Of a stretch of DNA of 23,568 bases, positions 11,527 through 19,614 are shown in pieces. The translations under genes and the position numbers were made by a program. The stretch lies in the IMG/VR virus record IMGVR_UViG_3300031696_000062, positions 1-23,568 of that record. The stretch is one strand, 5' to 3'. Under the pieces are notes generated by a model. The model saw only the letters and a program-made list of their open reading frames with translations. It ran no database searches and was not told the DNA's origin. How positions within the stretch are numbered: the first letter of the stretch is position 1; each line of letters starts with the position of its first letter. Origin of the DNA: a virus.

Positions 11527-13259
11527 TGAACGCATTAGTAGAAGGGCCTAAGACTAAGATCAGTCAAGAAGTACACGCAACTAAGTATCGTATGGAAGGT
11601 GAGTCATTCAAGGAAGCACAGAATCGCTTTGCTAGTACCTTAGCTGATGATGAAGAGCACTTCCGTAAGCTACGTGATATCTTGCTAGAGCAACGCTTCA
11701 TGGGCGGTGGACGTACACAGTTAGCCATTGGGTCGCCTACAGCTACCACAGCATTCAACTGTTTCGTTAGCTCACCCATCGAAGATAACTTTGATTCAAT
11801 CATGGATATTGCTAAGGAAGCTGGTAAGACTATGCGTAAGGGCGGTGGCATCGGCTACGACTTCTCTCGCTTGCGTCCTAAGGGCTCCTTGATTGTCAGC
11901 TTAGGTAGTCAAGCCTCAGGGCCTATTAGCTTCATGCGTATCTATGACAGCCTATGTAAGACAGTAAGCTCAGCAGGACACCGTAGAGGGGCACAGATGG
12001 GCGTCCTACGTGTAGACCATCCAGACATTGAAGAGTTCATCCATGCTAAGCAGAACAGCACTGAGCTTACGGCATTCAATATCTCCATCGGTGTTACTGA
12101 CGAGTTCATGGAGTGTGTACGTGACAAGAAGATGTTTGACTTGACCTTTGAAGGTAAGGTGTACAAGCAAGTCTTTGCTCCAGCCCTGTGGGAAATGGTC
12201 ATGCGAAGCACATGGGATTGGGCAGAACCAGGAATCTTGTTTATTGATCGTATCAACCAGATGAATAACCTGTGGTACTGTGAGACCATTGAAGCTACTA
12301 ACCCTTGTGGTGAACAGCCTCTACCGTCTAATGGTGCTTGTTTGCTTGGTAGCTACAACTTAGTGAAGTATGTGGACTTTGATGATGAAGGTACACGGAG
12401 CTTTAACTTTGCTCAGCTAATGCAGGACATACCTATCGTTACTCGTGCAATGGACAACATTCATGATAACACTGTCTTCCCTTTGCCAGCACAAGCAGAC
12501 GAGAGTGTAGCTAAGCGCCGTATGGGTCTAGGTGTTACTGGTCTAGCCAATGCACTTGAGGCACTAGGGTTTGCTTATGGCTCACCTAAGTTCCTAGAAG
12601 TAGCAGAAGACATCTTTAAGGTTATTCGTGACGAGACATATCGTGCCTCGGTAGGGCTAGCTAAAGAGAAGGGAGCTTTCCCGTTGTTTGATGCAGAGAA
12701 GTACTTACAGGGTGAGTTCATTAAGACCTTACCAGAAACCGTTAAAGCAGGAATTAAGAAGTATGGGATACGTAATAGCCATCTGCTTAGCTTTGCTCCT
12801 ACGGGCACTATCAGCCTCACCGCAGACAATGTTAGCGGCGGTATTGAGCCTGTATTTAGCTATGGCTACGATAGAACTATCCAGACAGAGGATGGCCCAA
12901 TCATTGAAGAGGTACTGGACTACGCTTACCGAACGTGGGGAGTGAAAGGAAAGAAGGCCAACGATTGTACTGCTGATGAACACTTGAGTGTCTTAGCGTT
13001 AAGCTCTAAGTATGTGGATAGTGCAGTGAGCAAGACAATCAACTGTTCACCTGATATGCCTTGGGAAGACTTTAAGAGTATCTATATCAAAGCATGGGAA
13101 CAAGGTTGCAAAGGTTGCACCACGTTCAACTCAGGCGGTAAGCGATATGGTATCTTGAATGACAAGGCCATTGAAGACCTAGAAGAGCAGATTGAGCAAG
13201 AGCCTACAGTAGAAGCTTGCTTTATCAACTGGGAGACAGGACAGAAGGAATGTAGCTAA
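11526..13259 (+). CDS. nrdJ: Adenosylcobalamin-dependent (class II) ribonucleotide reductase
   Basis: A 577-residue enzyme reducing ribonucleotides to deoxyribonucleotides with a radical generated from adenosylcobalamin. The ATG at 11526 overlaps the previous stop and has GGAG upstream; an in-frame ATG at 11496 is less likely. Core motifs are NCFVSSP with C79, KGGGIGYDFSRLRP, SSAGHRRGAQMGVL, the catalytic NPCGEQ (N259, C261 thiyl site, E263) with C272 as probable partner of C79, and FAPTGTISL. No N-terminal ATP-cone is present. The C-terminal region has GCKGCTTFN, and a last Cys lies two residues from the end (ECS), a possible swinging redox arm. No NrdB-type partner is near, as expected for class II. 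It is the last gene before the terminator. Confidence 0.93.
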   Translation: MNALVEGPKTKISQEVHATKYRMEGESFKEAQNRFASTLADDEEHFRKLRDILLEQRFMGGGRTQLAIGSPTATTAFNCFVSSPIEDNFDSIMDIAKEAGKTMRKGGGIGYDFSRLRPKGSLIVSLGSQASGPISFMRIYDSLCKTVSSAGHRRGAQMGVLRVDHPDIEEFIHAKQNSTELTAFNISIGVTDEFMECVRDKKMFDLTFEGKVYKQVFAPALWEMVMRSTWDWAEPGILFIDRINQMNNLWYCETIEATNPCGEQPLPSNGACLLGSYNLVKYVDFDDEGTRSFNFAQLMQDIPIVTRAMDNIHDNTVFPLPAQADESVAKRRMGLGVTGLANALEALGFAYGSPKFLEVAEDIFKVIRDETYRASVGLAKEKGAFPLFDAEKYLQGEFIKTLPETVKAGIKKYGIRNSHLLSFAPTGTISLTADNVSGGIEPVFSYGYDRTIQTEDGPIIEEVLDYAYRTWGVKGKKANDCTADEHLSVLALSSKYVDSAVSKTINCSPDMPWEDFKSIYIKAWEQGCKGCTTFNSGGKRYGILNDKAIEDLEEQIEQEPTVEACFINWETGQKECS

Positions 13260-13268
13260 GCAGTAACG

Positions 13269-13309
13269 AAAAAGCCCCTAGGTATCTTAATGACGCCTAG
13301 GGGCTTTTT
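13269..13309. terminator. Bidirectional rho-independent terminator between the two arms
   Basis: AAAAAGCCCCTAGG (13269-13282) and CCTAGGGGCTTTTT (13296-13309) are perfect 14-base inverted repeats around a 13-base loop. The T-run on each strand lets the same hairpin stop transcription from nrdJ on + and from the virion genes on -. It lies 9 bases after the nrdJ stop and 12 bases from the end of the convergent gene. Confidence 0.95.
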
Positions 13310-13321
13310 GTTGCCTATGGT

Positions 13322-15100
13322 TTACATGGCTGGTACTTCCTCTTCCGAGGTGTCAGCAGGCGTATTCAAGTAATGAATTAAGACCGCCCTGTCTGCTTTG
13401 TAAAGGTTAAGCTTGATGGGATCAGTAGTCTTCGCCATGACCTTACTAAGCGCCGTAAGAGAAGCGCCTGCGTAGCTCCGTATAGCTGGTGACCTCAGAG
13501 TATTGATAGCTAAAGCACCACTACCTGCAACCGCAAGAGAGGTAGCTACCATAGGCATCCAAGGTTGAGCAGCTAGACCACCCAGTAAGAGCACGTTACC
13601 TGCGATACTTGCAGGGGTCTTAGGGATTGTTATGCCTGTCTTGTCCCTTACTATATTCTGTACCTTACCAAAGACACCTAACAGCTCAGTAGCCGCCCTA
13701 GGCTCCATTACGTTAAGGTTCTGATACAGCCTGCTCTGGCGTGTCAACAAGCCTTGAGAAGCCCTATCAGGTATCATAGCCGCGACTTCCTTATTCAAGA
13801 CACCTCTGGCTAGCTTAACAATCTGGGAACGGGAGTTAACTAGACCACCCTCTATATCAGCAGGTTTCCACTCCTTAATGAACGTGTCAAAGTCTTTACG
13901 AACCTGTAGTAGTCCAGCGGTAGTACCGTCAGAGCGTTGGATAAGATCTTTAAGATGCGACATAAGGGGAGTCACTTGACTTTGTGCACCATTAATAGCC
14001 TGCCAGCCATTAGATAATACTAAGCCTTCCACATCGGAATCTAGCTTATCCATCACAAACTTCCTAATGATCTTAGGGTTGCCAGCCGCGTAGATGTTCT
14101 CAATGACCCTATCGTTCAACGTGTTGATCTGCTCGTAAACCTTATCTACGTTGTAACCTACAGGTGATAAAGGATCTAGTTGAGGAACTTTCTTAAGCTC
14201 TAGTAGACGTTCAGCCTCTATCTTAGTAGGAGTCCATGTAATTACACCACTCTTGGACGTAGTACTTGTGCCCCTATCACTCTTGTACATATCCTTACGG
14301 TCAGGCATCATCATCTTAAAGATACCCTCGTCCCTCTTGCTTCTCTTGCCTTGAGCACCAAAGATTGACAACTCCTTGCCTCTCAGTGCAACAGCGGTAG
14401 ATGGGGGCTTCTTACCTTTAAACGCAGCTATGTTAGCGATGGACGATAGTTGACGAGCATTACGTGGGTTTAGATCTAGAAACTCTTTAGCATCTTCCCA
14501 GCCACCTTCTAGTGCTGCTGTGAAACCCTTCCAAGCTTCTGATTGTCCTATGTCAAACACCACTCCTTTGACAGCCTCAACTGTGGGCTTTTCTATAGCG
14601 TCTGGGGTCACGTTACCGATAACCTCTAGAGCAGCATTACCATACTCCATCAAGGCACCACCAGCAGCAGGAGCAACCGCTTCGCCTGCCATAAACAATG
14701 CAGCCTCTTCAGGAGACCGTGGTGCTGTAGTACCATCATCAGTCATGTACTGGTTCATAGCAGAAGCAGCCATGAGCGGTATACGATCCTGTGTTGGTAC
14801 TGACTGACGCTCAGCCTCTATGCTTGCTATCTTGTTACCCATCTGATCAACAGCGCCCTGTACACCTTCATACAGACCATCTCTAATGTCGTCCATAGGT
14901 GTCATACTAGGCGTGTGCTCTACAAAGGCGGCACGATCCTCAGCGACCTGAGCCTCTTCAGCAGCCGCTTGTTTCATTTCAGCGTGTTGCTTCAAGGCTA
15001 TTTTGGATATTGCAGCCACTAGAGCTTCATTACCAGCCGCGTGGGCCTTAGCTGCCATTTCCTTAAGTTCGGCTATCGTCTTACTATATTGTTTAGCCAT
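13322..15100 (-). CDS. Probable internal virion / ejection protein (592 aa)
   Basis: A 592-residue protein. The N-terminus (about 1-65) is a charged Ala/Glu/Lys coiled coil (IAELKEMAAKAHAAGNEALV). The middle is mixed helical. Residues about 499-533 are Gly/Ala-rich and hydrophobic (SIAGNVLLLGGLAAQPWMPM, then VATSLAVAGSGALAI) and could insert in a membrane. The C-terminus is polar. No lytic transglycosylase or other enzyme motif is visible. It is the last of three large genes after promoter P2, and downstream of the tail genes this position suits T7-like core proteins ejected into the host. Its ATG overlaps the previous stop (TAATG). The role comes from context and composition. Confidence 0.72.
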   Translation of the reverse strand: MAKQYSKTIAELKEMAAKAHAAGNEALVAAISKIALKQHAEMKQAAAEEAQVAEDRAAFVEHTPSMTPMDDIRDGLYEGVQGAVDQMGNKIASIEAERQSVPTQDRIPLMAASAMNQYMTDDGTTAPRSPEEAALFMAGEAVAPAAGGALMEYGNAALEVIGNVTPDAIEKPTVEAVKGVVFDIGQSEAWKGFTAALEGGWEDAKEFLDLNPRNARQLSSIANIAAFKGKKPPSTAVALRGKELSIFGAQGKRSKRDEGIFKMMMPDRKDMYKSDRGTSTTSKSGVITWTPTKIEAERLLELKKVPQLDPLSPVGYNVDKVYEQINTLNDRVIENIYAAGNPKIIRKFVMDKLDSDVEGLVLSNGWQAINGAQSQVTPLMSHLKDLIQRSDGTTAGLLQVRKDFDTFIKEWKPADIEGGLVNSRSQIVKLARGVLNKEVAAMIPDRASQGLLTRQSRLYQNLNVMEPRAATELLGVFGKVQNIVRDKTGITIPKTPASIAGNVLLLGGLAAQPWMPMVATSLAVAGSGALAINTLRSPAIRSYAGASLTALSKVMAKTTDPIKLNLYKADRAVLIHYLNTPADTSEEEVPAM

Positions 15101-16614
15101 TAGTTGATATCCTCAAGGGCGTTAACCATGTTATATAGTTCTGTAGCTGTTTCCTTGCCTGTCAGAACCTGATCAGAGCCTACTACTTTGTTACCTTCAC
15201 TCTTAGCTTCTTCCATCTCGGCTGCTGTAGGTAACACAAGTAAGTTATTCTCTTCCCACTCTTTAACGTACTCCTTCATCTCATAGCGTTTCAGGAGCTT
15301 GTTGTCCTTACGTGCTGCGGCATACTTAGTGTTGATGAAGTCGCTACGTGCTTGCTCCCAACGCTCGGCCTTAACGGCTGTTTCAAGCAGAAGTCTGTTA
15401 CCTGCGACAGTTTTGTCTAGGCCGATACTTGCCTTAGCAAATGCTACCATCTCTTGCTGACTGATAGCACCTTTAGTCTCAGCTACACGATCCAACACGG
15501 AGTCCATGATGTTCGCTCTAAACTGCTCTACGTTACCAGCGTCAATCACAAGATCCTTTCCTGCAAGACCTGAGGCAATTGCCAGCTTACGTACAGCTTG
15601 GAAAGTACCTGCACCTACACCAGTGTACATACCAGCATCTAACATTGCTAGAGACTGTTGATAACTAGCTATGATCTTACCCGACTTGTCTGTAGCGTCA
15701 TTGGCAGTGGTTAAGTAGTTAGAGATATTCAAAGCATCTTGCGCTGCTGTCTTAGTTATGTTAGGATCCATCTCCATACTTAAGGCAGACTTTAGGTTGT
15801 TTATCCGTTTAGCTCCTTCCTCTGCTGTGATACCACCGCTCTCAGGAGGTAGCGCCATTAACGCTGTGATCTTCTGATTACGTTCTGTAAAGGTAGCCAG
15901 CTTCTTCTGAGAAACAGTTGCGCCACTATCCTCACCAATATAGATAGCATCGTTTGGCATAGGTAGAGGCTTACCATCAGGGCCGTAAACAAACCGCGCT
16001 GACCCTTGTACGTAACCAGCAACTAGCTTATTATCAGCAAGCCTGTAAGTACCTTGCTTTACTATCTTATCAGCATTCTCAGGAGAGGCTATCTTAAGTG
16101 CTAGCTTGATAGCGTCAGGGTTACCACGCTCTACCTGTTCAGCCAGTACAGCATTCTTCTCACGAATACCATCAGCAAGCTCTAGGTTAGCCTCAGTGTC
16201 CAAGCTAGCCTGTAGTGCTGTTTCTCGCTCCAGTTTCTCCTTAGCTTCAAGGGCTATGGCACTCTTCTTTACCTCCGCAGCCTTCTGGAAGTAACCAGCG
16301 GCATTGAGGTTAATGGCTAGCTCGTTCTGCTGAGCTGCTGTGCCTGAGGACATTGAACCATACTGCTTTTGCATGGCTACTTGCTCGTCTTCCGCAGCCT
16401 GTAGTTTCTCCATGCGTTCATCAGTGCCTTCTACTTTACCAGCTAAGGCACGACCGAACAAAGAACCTACCATACTGATTGCTTGTGCTTTAGCAGGGTC
16501 ACGAGCCCCCTGAGAGGCTTGTTGCATTAGTTGCTGTTGTAAGTCAGATGACCGCTTGTTTCGTTGATCCAGTAGATCTTGAACACCTGTATTACTTGTG
16601 AATAAACCGCCCAT
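15100..16614 (-). CDS. Probable internal virion / structural protein (504 aa)
   Basis: A 504-residue, Ala/Gln/Glu-rich, mainly helical protein. The N-terminus has LLDQRNKRSSDLQQQLMQQA, and a long charged coiled-coil stretch lies at about 100-165 (AAEVKKSAIALEAKEKLERE). The later part has AETKGAISQQEMVAFAKASI followed by KTVAGNRLLLETAVKAERWE, a pattern often seen in structural proteins of marine podophages. No enzyme motif or membrane span is seen. It is cotranscribed between the repeat-rich protein and the 592-aa protein, with a stop-start overlap to the latter. An ejection or core protein is the best guess. Confidence 0.7.
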   Translation of the reverse strand: MGGLFTSNTGVQDLLDQRNKRSSDLQQQLMQQASQGARDPAKAQAISMVGSLFGRALAGKVEGTDERMEKLQAAEDEQVAMQKQYGSMSSGTAAQQNELAINLNAAGYFQKAAEVKKSAIALEAKEKLERETALQASLDTEANLELADGIREKNAVLAEQVERGNPDAIKLALKIASPENADKIVKQGTYRLADNKLVAGYVQGSARFVYGPDGKPLPMPNDAIYIGEDSGATVSQKKLATFTERNQKITALMALPPESGGITAEEGAKRINNLKSALSMEMDPNITKTAAQDALNISNYLTTANDATDKSGKIIASYQQSLAMLDAGMYTGVGAGTFQAVRKLAIASGLAGKDLVIDAGNVEQFRANIMDSVLDRVAETKGAISQQEMVAFAKASIGLDKTVAGNRLLLETAVKAERWEQARSDFINTKYAAARKDNKLLKRYEMKEYVKEWEENNLLVLPTAAEMEEAKSEGNKVVGSDQVLTGKETATELYNMVNALEDIN

Positions 16615-16626
16615 ATTGTAAACCTC

Positions 16627-18546
16627 TTATCCTAATATTTTAGACAACCAACCACTACCTGTGTCAGTGCCAAAGAAGCCACTGGCGATACCTGTGATTC
16701 CTGTTAACCACGGATCTGGTTGATAGTTGTTTCTATTTACTGTAGACTGACCAATCATACGTGATATGTCATTCTGTTCCTTACCTAGGGCATAGTTCTG
16801 ATCTACAGTCTTATTCTGTAAGCCGAAGTTCTGTTGGTTGATACCGTAGTCCTGTAGCTGCTGCTGACGAGCCAAACCGTAGTTCTGCTGATTGAAACCA
16901 TAATCCTGCATCTGCTGCTGTTGGGCAAGGTCATTACGCTGCTGAGAGATACCGTAGTCTTGCATCTGCTGTTGACGCTGTAGACCATAGTTCTGATCTT
17001 GAGCTGACTGACGCTGATTGAAGTCCTGTGCTTGTCCTCTAGCCGCTAAGCTGTAGTTCTGCTGATTCAAGCCGTAACTCTGGTCTTGTCCTTGCTGAGC
17101 TAAACCGAACTGAGCTTGGTTCAAACCATAGTCTTGCGCTTGGCCCTGCTGTGCTAAACCGAAGTTCTGCTGAGCTAAACCGAAGTTCTGAGCTTGCTGC
17201 TGTGCTGCCATCTGCTGTTGAGCCATTGACTGCTCAAGTGAAGCACCTTGCATACCAGCTTGAAGCATACCTTGACCAGCACCCATCATGTTACCGAACT
17301 GCTGCTGTTGTGCGTTCTGGTTAGCTCCGAACTGATTCAAGTCCATACCTGCACGTTGCATTCCTTCACCAAAGGCATCCTGAGATGACTGTGCGGCTAG
17401 TTGCGCCATTGCTTGTGACTGAGCTTGATTCATTCCAAAGGCATCTGGTTGTACCATGCCTGCACCAGCACCTACTCCTTCACCTGACAAACGTAGACCT
17501 AAGCGACCTGAGCCAAACATACTTTCCTGAGCTTGTGCACGTTGCTGTGCAAACTGAGGTTCCAGTAGAGCACTACGTTGTGTCATCAACTCTTGAGCAC
17601 GATCATTGGTGTTGAAGCTTGTGTCTAACTGGTCAGGAGCGTTCTGTGACTGTGCACCTGCTGCGCCTAGTAGACCTGTACCTTCACCAACTAAGCTGCT
17701 AAGGCCTGAGTAAGGTTCAGCTAGAGAGGTAGTCATACCGTCTGCATCAGAGGTTGAAGTACCAGTGCCTGAACGGAAGGTCACAGGTTTGAATGTACCA
17801 GAATTAGGGTTGCCTGTAGGGATCGCCGCGCCTTGAGGGGTTGCTACTGCATCACCTTGGCTTGCTGCAAATAAGGAAGGTACATCTACAGGAGAAGACG
17901 TAGGAGCCTCAGGAGCATAAGCCTGTGGTGCCCAAGATGGTGCTCCTGTCTCTCCACCGCGTGTAGGTGCCCATGCTGGCGCTTCACCGCCTACAGGCAT
18001 TGGTTGTGGTGCCCAAGATGGAGGCTCTACAGGTAAAGGTGTACTAGGTACTCCCACGTTGCCGCCTAGGACTGGATTAGGCGCTAACATACCACCGCCA
18101 CCTTGCTGTGCTGCTACGCTCTCAGGGCCCATACTACGAGCCATTGGAGGGAGACCTGCTGCCTGACGTTGTACATCATTCATAGCGTGAGGTAATTGGT
18201 TAGCCATTTGATATGACCTAGCTGCCTGCACACGCTGCTGTGGAGACATATTAGCTATCTCTATAGGGGTGTGTGCGTCATAACGTGCTTTAGCTGCATC
18301 ATTCATGCCGTACTTCGTTTGATCCCAGAAGGAAGTACCTATACTTTTAGCGGCAGCGGCTACAGGGTTTGCAGCAGCACTTAACCAACCTAACTTGGAG
18401 TCAGGTGCTTTAGGTGTAAAATTCTGTGTGTCTATCTTATTCTGAACGCTGACCTGCTTTCTTGTTTGACTCTTAGCGCCTGCTGTAGGCCCTTTAAGAC
18501 CTGAGAACTTCTTGGCGTCTTTCACTGTTCCATTAGGTGGTGGCAT
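16627..18546 (-). CDS. Gln-rich virion protein with alternating 7/11-residue repeats (639 aa)
   Basis: A 639-residue protein, first gene after promoter P2, with AGAGGA before its ATG. The N-terminal third is Pro/Ala-rich and disordered-looking, with three copies of a PSWAPQ-like motif (EPPSWAPQ, EAPAWAPT, GAPSWAPQ). Residues about 440-610 form a Gln-rich array of units ending in aromatic-Gly-Leu/Ile, such as NQQNYGL (7) and ARQQQLQDYGI (11), mostly alternating and summing to 18 residues. The C-terminus is Gly-rich (GITGIASGFFGTDTG). Its place before the other two large proteins suggests a virion core or ejection protein, perhaps a long helical conduit, but no homologue is recognised by name. 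Seven- and eleven-residue periods are both coiled-coil periods. Confidence 0.75.
   Translation of the reverse strand: MPPPNGTVKDAKKFSGLKGPTAGAKSQTRKQVSVQNKIDTQNFTPKAPDSKLGWLSAAANPVAAAAKSIGTSFWDQTKYGMNDAAKARYDAHTPIEIANMSPQQRVQAARSYQMANQLPHAMNDVQRQAAGLPPMARSMGPESVAAQQGGGGMLAPNPVLGGNVGVPSTPLPVEPPSWAPQPMPVGGEAPAWAPTRGGETGAPSWAPQAYAPEAPTSSPVDVPSLFAASQGDAVATPQGAAIPTGNPNSGTFKPVTFRSGTGTSTSDADGMTTSLAEPYSGLSSLVGEGTGLLGAAGAQSQNAPDQLDTSFNTNDRAQELMTQRSALLEPQFAQQRAQAQESMFGSGRLGLRLSGEGVGAGAGMVQPDAFGMNQAQSQAMAQLAAQSSQDAFGEGMQRAGMDLNQFGANQNAQQQQFGNMMGAGQGMLQAGMQGASLEQSMAQQQMAAQQQAQNFGLAQQNFGLAQQGQAQDYGLNQAQFGLAQQGQDQSYGLNQQNYSLAARGQAQDFNQRQSAQDQNYGLQRQQQMQDYGISQQRNDLAQQQQMQDYGFNQQNYGLARQQQLQDYGINQQNFGLQNKTVDQNYALGKEQNDISRMIGQSTVNRNNYQPDPWLTGITGIASGFFGTDTGSGWLSKILG
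16790..17225 (-). repeat. Array of about 14 Q-rich 7- and 11-residue coding repeats
   Basis: The DNA shows recurring - strand units encoding QNYGL, QDYGL or QDYGI. Unit lengths read 7, 7, 11, 7, 11, 7, 11, 11, 11, 7, 11, 7, 11, 7, 11 residues, so the 18-residue pair is the main repeat. Codons vary between copies, so the array is old or under selection at protein level. Confidence 0.8.
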
Positions 18547-18694
18547 TATGCTGTCCTCTTTGCTGCTGGAAGGAATGTAATTGTATATGACATATATTAT
18601 ATCTCTGTTGGAACCTAAGGTGCCTAAGTATACTTAAGACACTTTAGTATGTTCTTTAATAATTCATAAAGTAATTTCCTTTGTTCTTAGGTAT
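18547..18694 (-). promoter_or_regulatory. Untranslated leader of the P2 transcript
   Basis: Gene-free A+T-rich stretch. On the - strand it contains AAGAACATACTAAAG, also present in the P1 leader, a CTTAAG, a CTTAGGCACCTTAG block (CTAAGGTGCCTAAG on +) and a perfect TATATG-A-CATATA palindrome at 18584-18596. The ribosome binding site AGAGGA precedes the 639-aa gene. Confidence 0.65.
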
Positions 18695-18723
18695 ATTATA
18701 CCAGAACTAGGGAGGGGTGTCAA
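18686..18723 (-). promoter_or_regulatory. Consensus sigma70 promoter P2 for virion core genes
   Basis: On the - strand: TTGACA (18723-18718), a 17-base spacer and TATAAT (18700-18695), all perfect, with CTAAG at 18690-18686. The -10 and initiation sequence TATAATATACCTAAGA is identical to P1. It reads into the three large virion genes ending at the terminator. No terminator is apparent between the glycine-rich gene and P2, so readthrough from upstream tail genes is also likely. Confidence 0.92.
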
Positions 18724-18741
18724 GCTCTTTCGACAATTACT

Positions 18742-19614
18742 TTAAGATATTGTAAAGTTACTAGGGTTGTGGTAGGTAACGCCTGATGCGCCTCCTGCTC
18801 CTCTTGACGATTCGATGACATGACCGCCGCCACTATGGGCACCTACTACAGCGCCACCTAATGAGCCTGCCGCACCTACAGTGCCGCCTGCACCACCCGT
18901 ACCTCCGCCTGTAGTGCCATCAAAGCCACCTCCGCCTCCTGAACCTTGGGAAGTCAAAGTAGCTGTAGCTCCATTAGAACCAGAGTGTGTCGTGGAGCCT
19001 CCATTGCCTCCAGAGCCATAAGGACGACCTCCGCCACCTCCGCCACCACCTGAGTAAGCAGTACCTACGTGCACAGCACCAGCAGCACCACCGCCACCTC
19101 CGCCTCCTCCAGCTAAAGTACCATTATTGATCATAGTTATGTTAGATTCAACGTGGACTGCTATACCGCCTGAAGTACCATTAGTGGCATTAGCTATTGC
19201 GTTGTAAGAGTAACCGAAACCACCGTTACCTCCGTTGCCTCCTCGACCTAAGATAACACCATTGTTTTCTATGGTCAACTTAGCCACATGACTTGTGCCT
19301 GTCTTTAAAGCGTAAGTGCTTGTGGATGAAGCAACCAGTGAAGCACCCGAAGGGATGACAACACGAACATCGTGATACCTATCCAGACCAAGTGCATCTA
19401 AGTCAACGCTTGTGTGCACTCCATTCGCAAAGGTATATACCGATTCATATTCATATGTCTGCTGCCAAGTACTTCCTACCTTGCCGTATGCTTTCTTAAC
19501 TTTAGTCCATGTACCACCTACGTTAACGTGAGGTACTGGGTCTACCCAACTGCCACCTACTTTAGTTTTAATATTCAAACCAGATGTCTCCGTTAGCTCC
19601 TCCAGTTGGAGCAT
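18742..19614 (-). CDS. Glycine-rich tail tip / receptor-binding adhesin
   Basis: 290 residues if started at the ATG at 19614. A TTG at 19578 (LNIKTKVGGSW) has a better-placed GGAG and less overlap with the fibre gene, so the protein may be 12 residues shorter. The N-terminus (KTKVGGSWVDPVPHVNVGGT, then KVGSTWQQTYEYE) resembles attachment segments of tail proteins. The middle has beta-rich LTIENNGVILGRGG and NITMINNGTLAGGGG repeats. From about residue 120 onward there are long glycine runs (up to eight) broken by short loops. This layout resembles T4-type gp38 adhesins, where polyglycine-II helices carry variable receptor-binding loops. It lies directly after the tail fibre gene, so receptor recognition is likely. 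Confidence 0.8.
   Translation of the reverse strand: MLQLEELTETSGLNIKTKVGGSWVDPVPHVNVGGTWTKVKKAYGKVGSTWQQTYEYESVYTFANGVHTSVDLDALGLDRYHDVRVVIPSGASLVASSTSTYALKTGTSHVAKLTIENNGVILGRGGNGGNGGFGYSYNAIANATNGTSGGIAVHVESNITMINNGTLAGGGGGGGGAAGAVHVGTAYSGGGGGGGGRPYGSGGNGGSTTHSGSNGATATLTSQGSGGGGGFDGTTGGGTGGAGGTVGAAGSLGGAVVGAHSGGGHVIESSRGAGGASGVTYHNPSNFTIS

Noticed and set aside
18737-18757. A+T-only hairpin at the end of the glycine-rich gene
   Set aside because: Six weak pairs overlapping the stop codon, no G+C stem; not a credible terminator.
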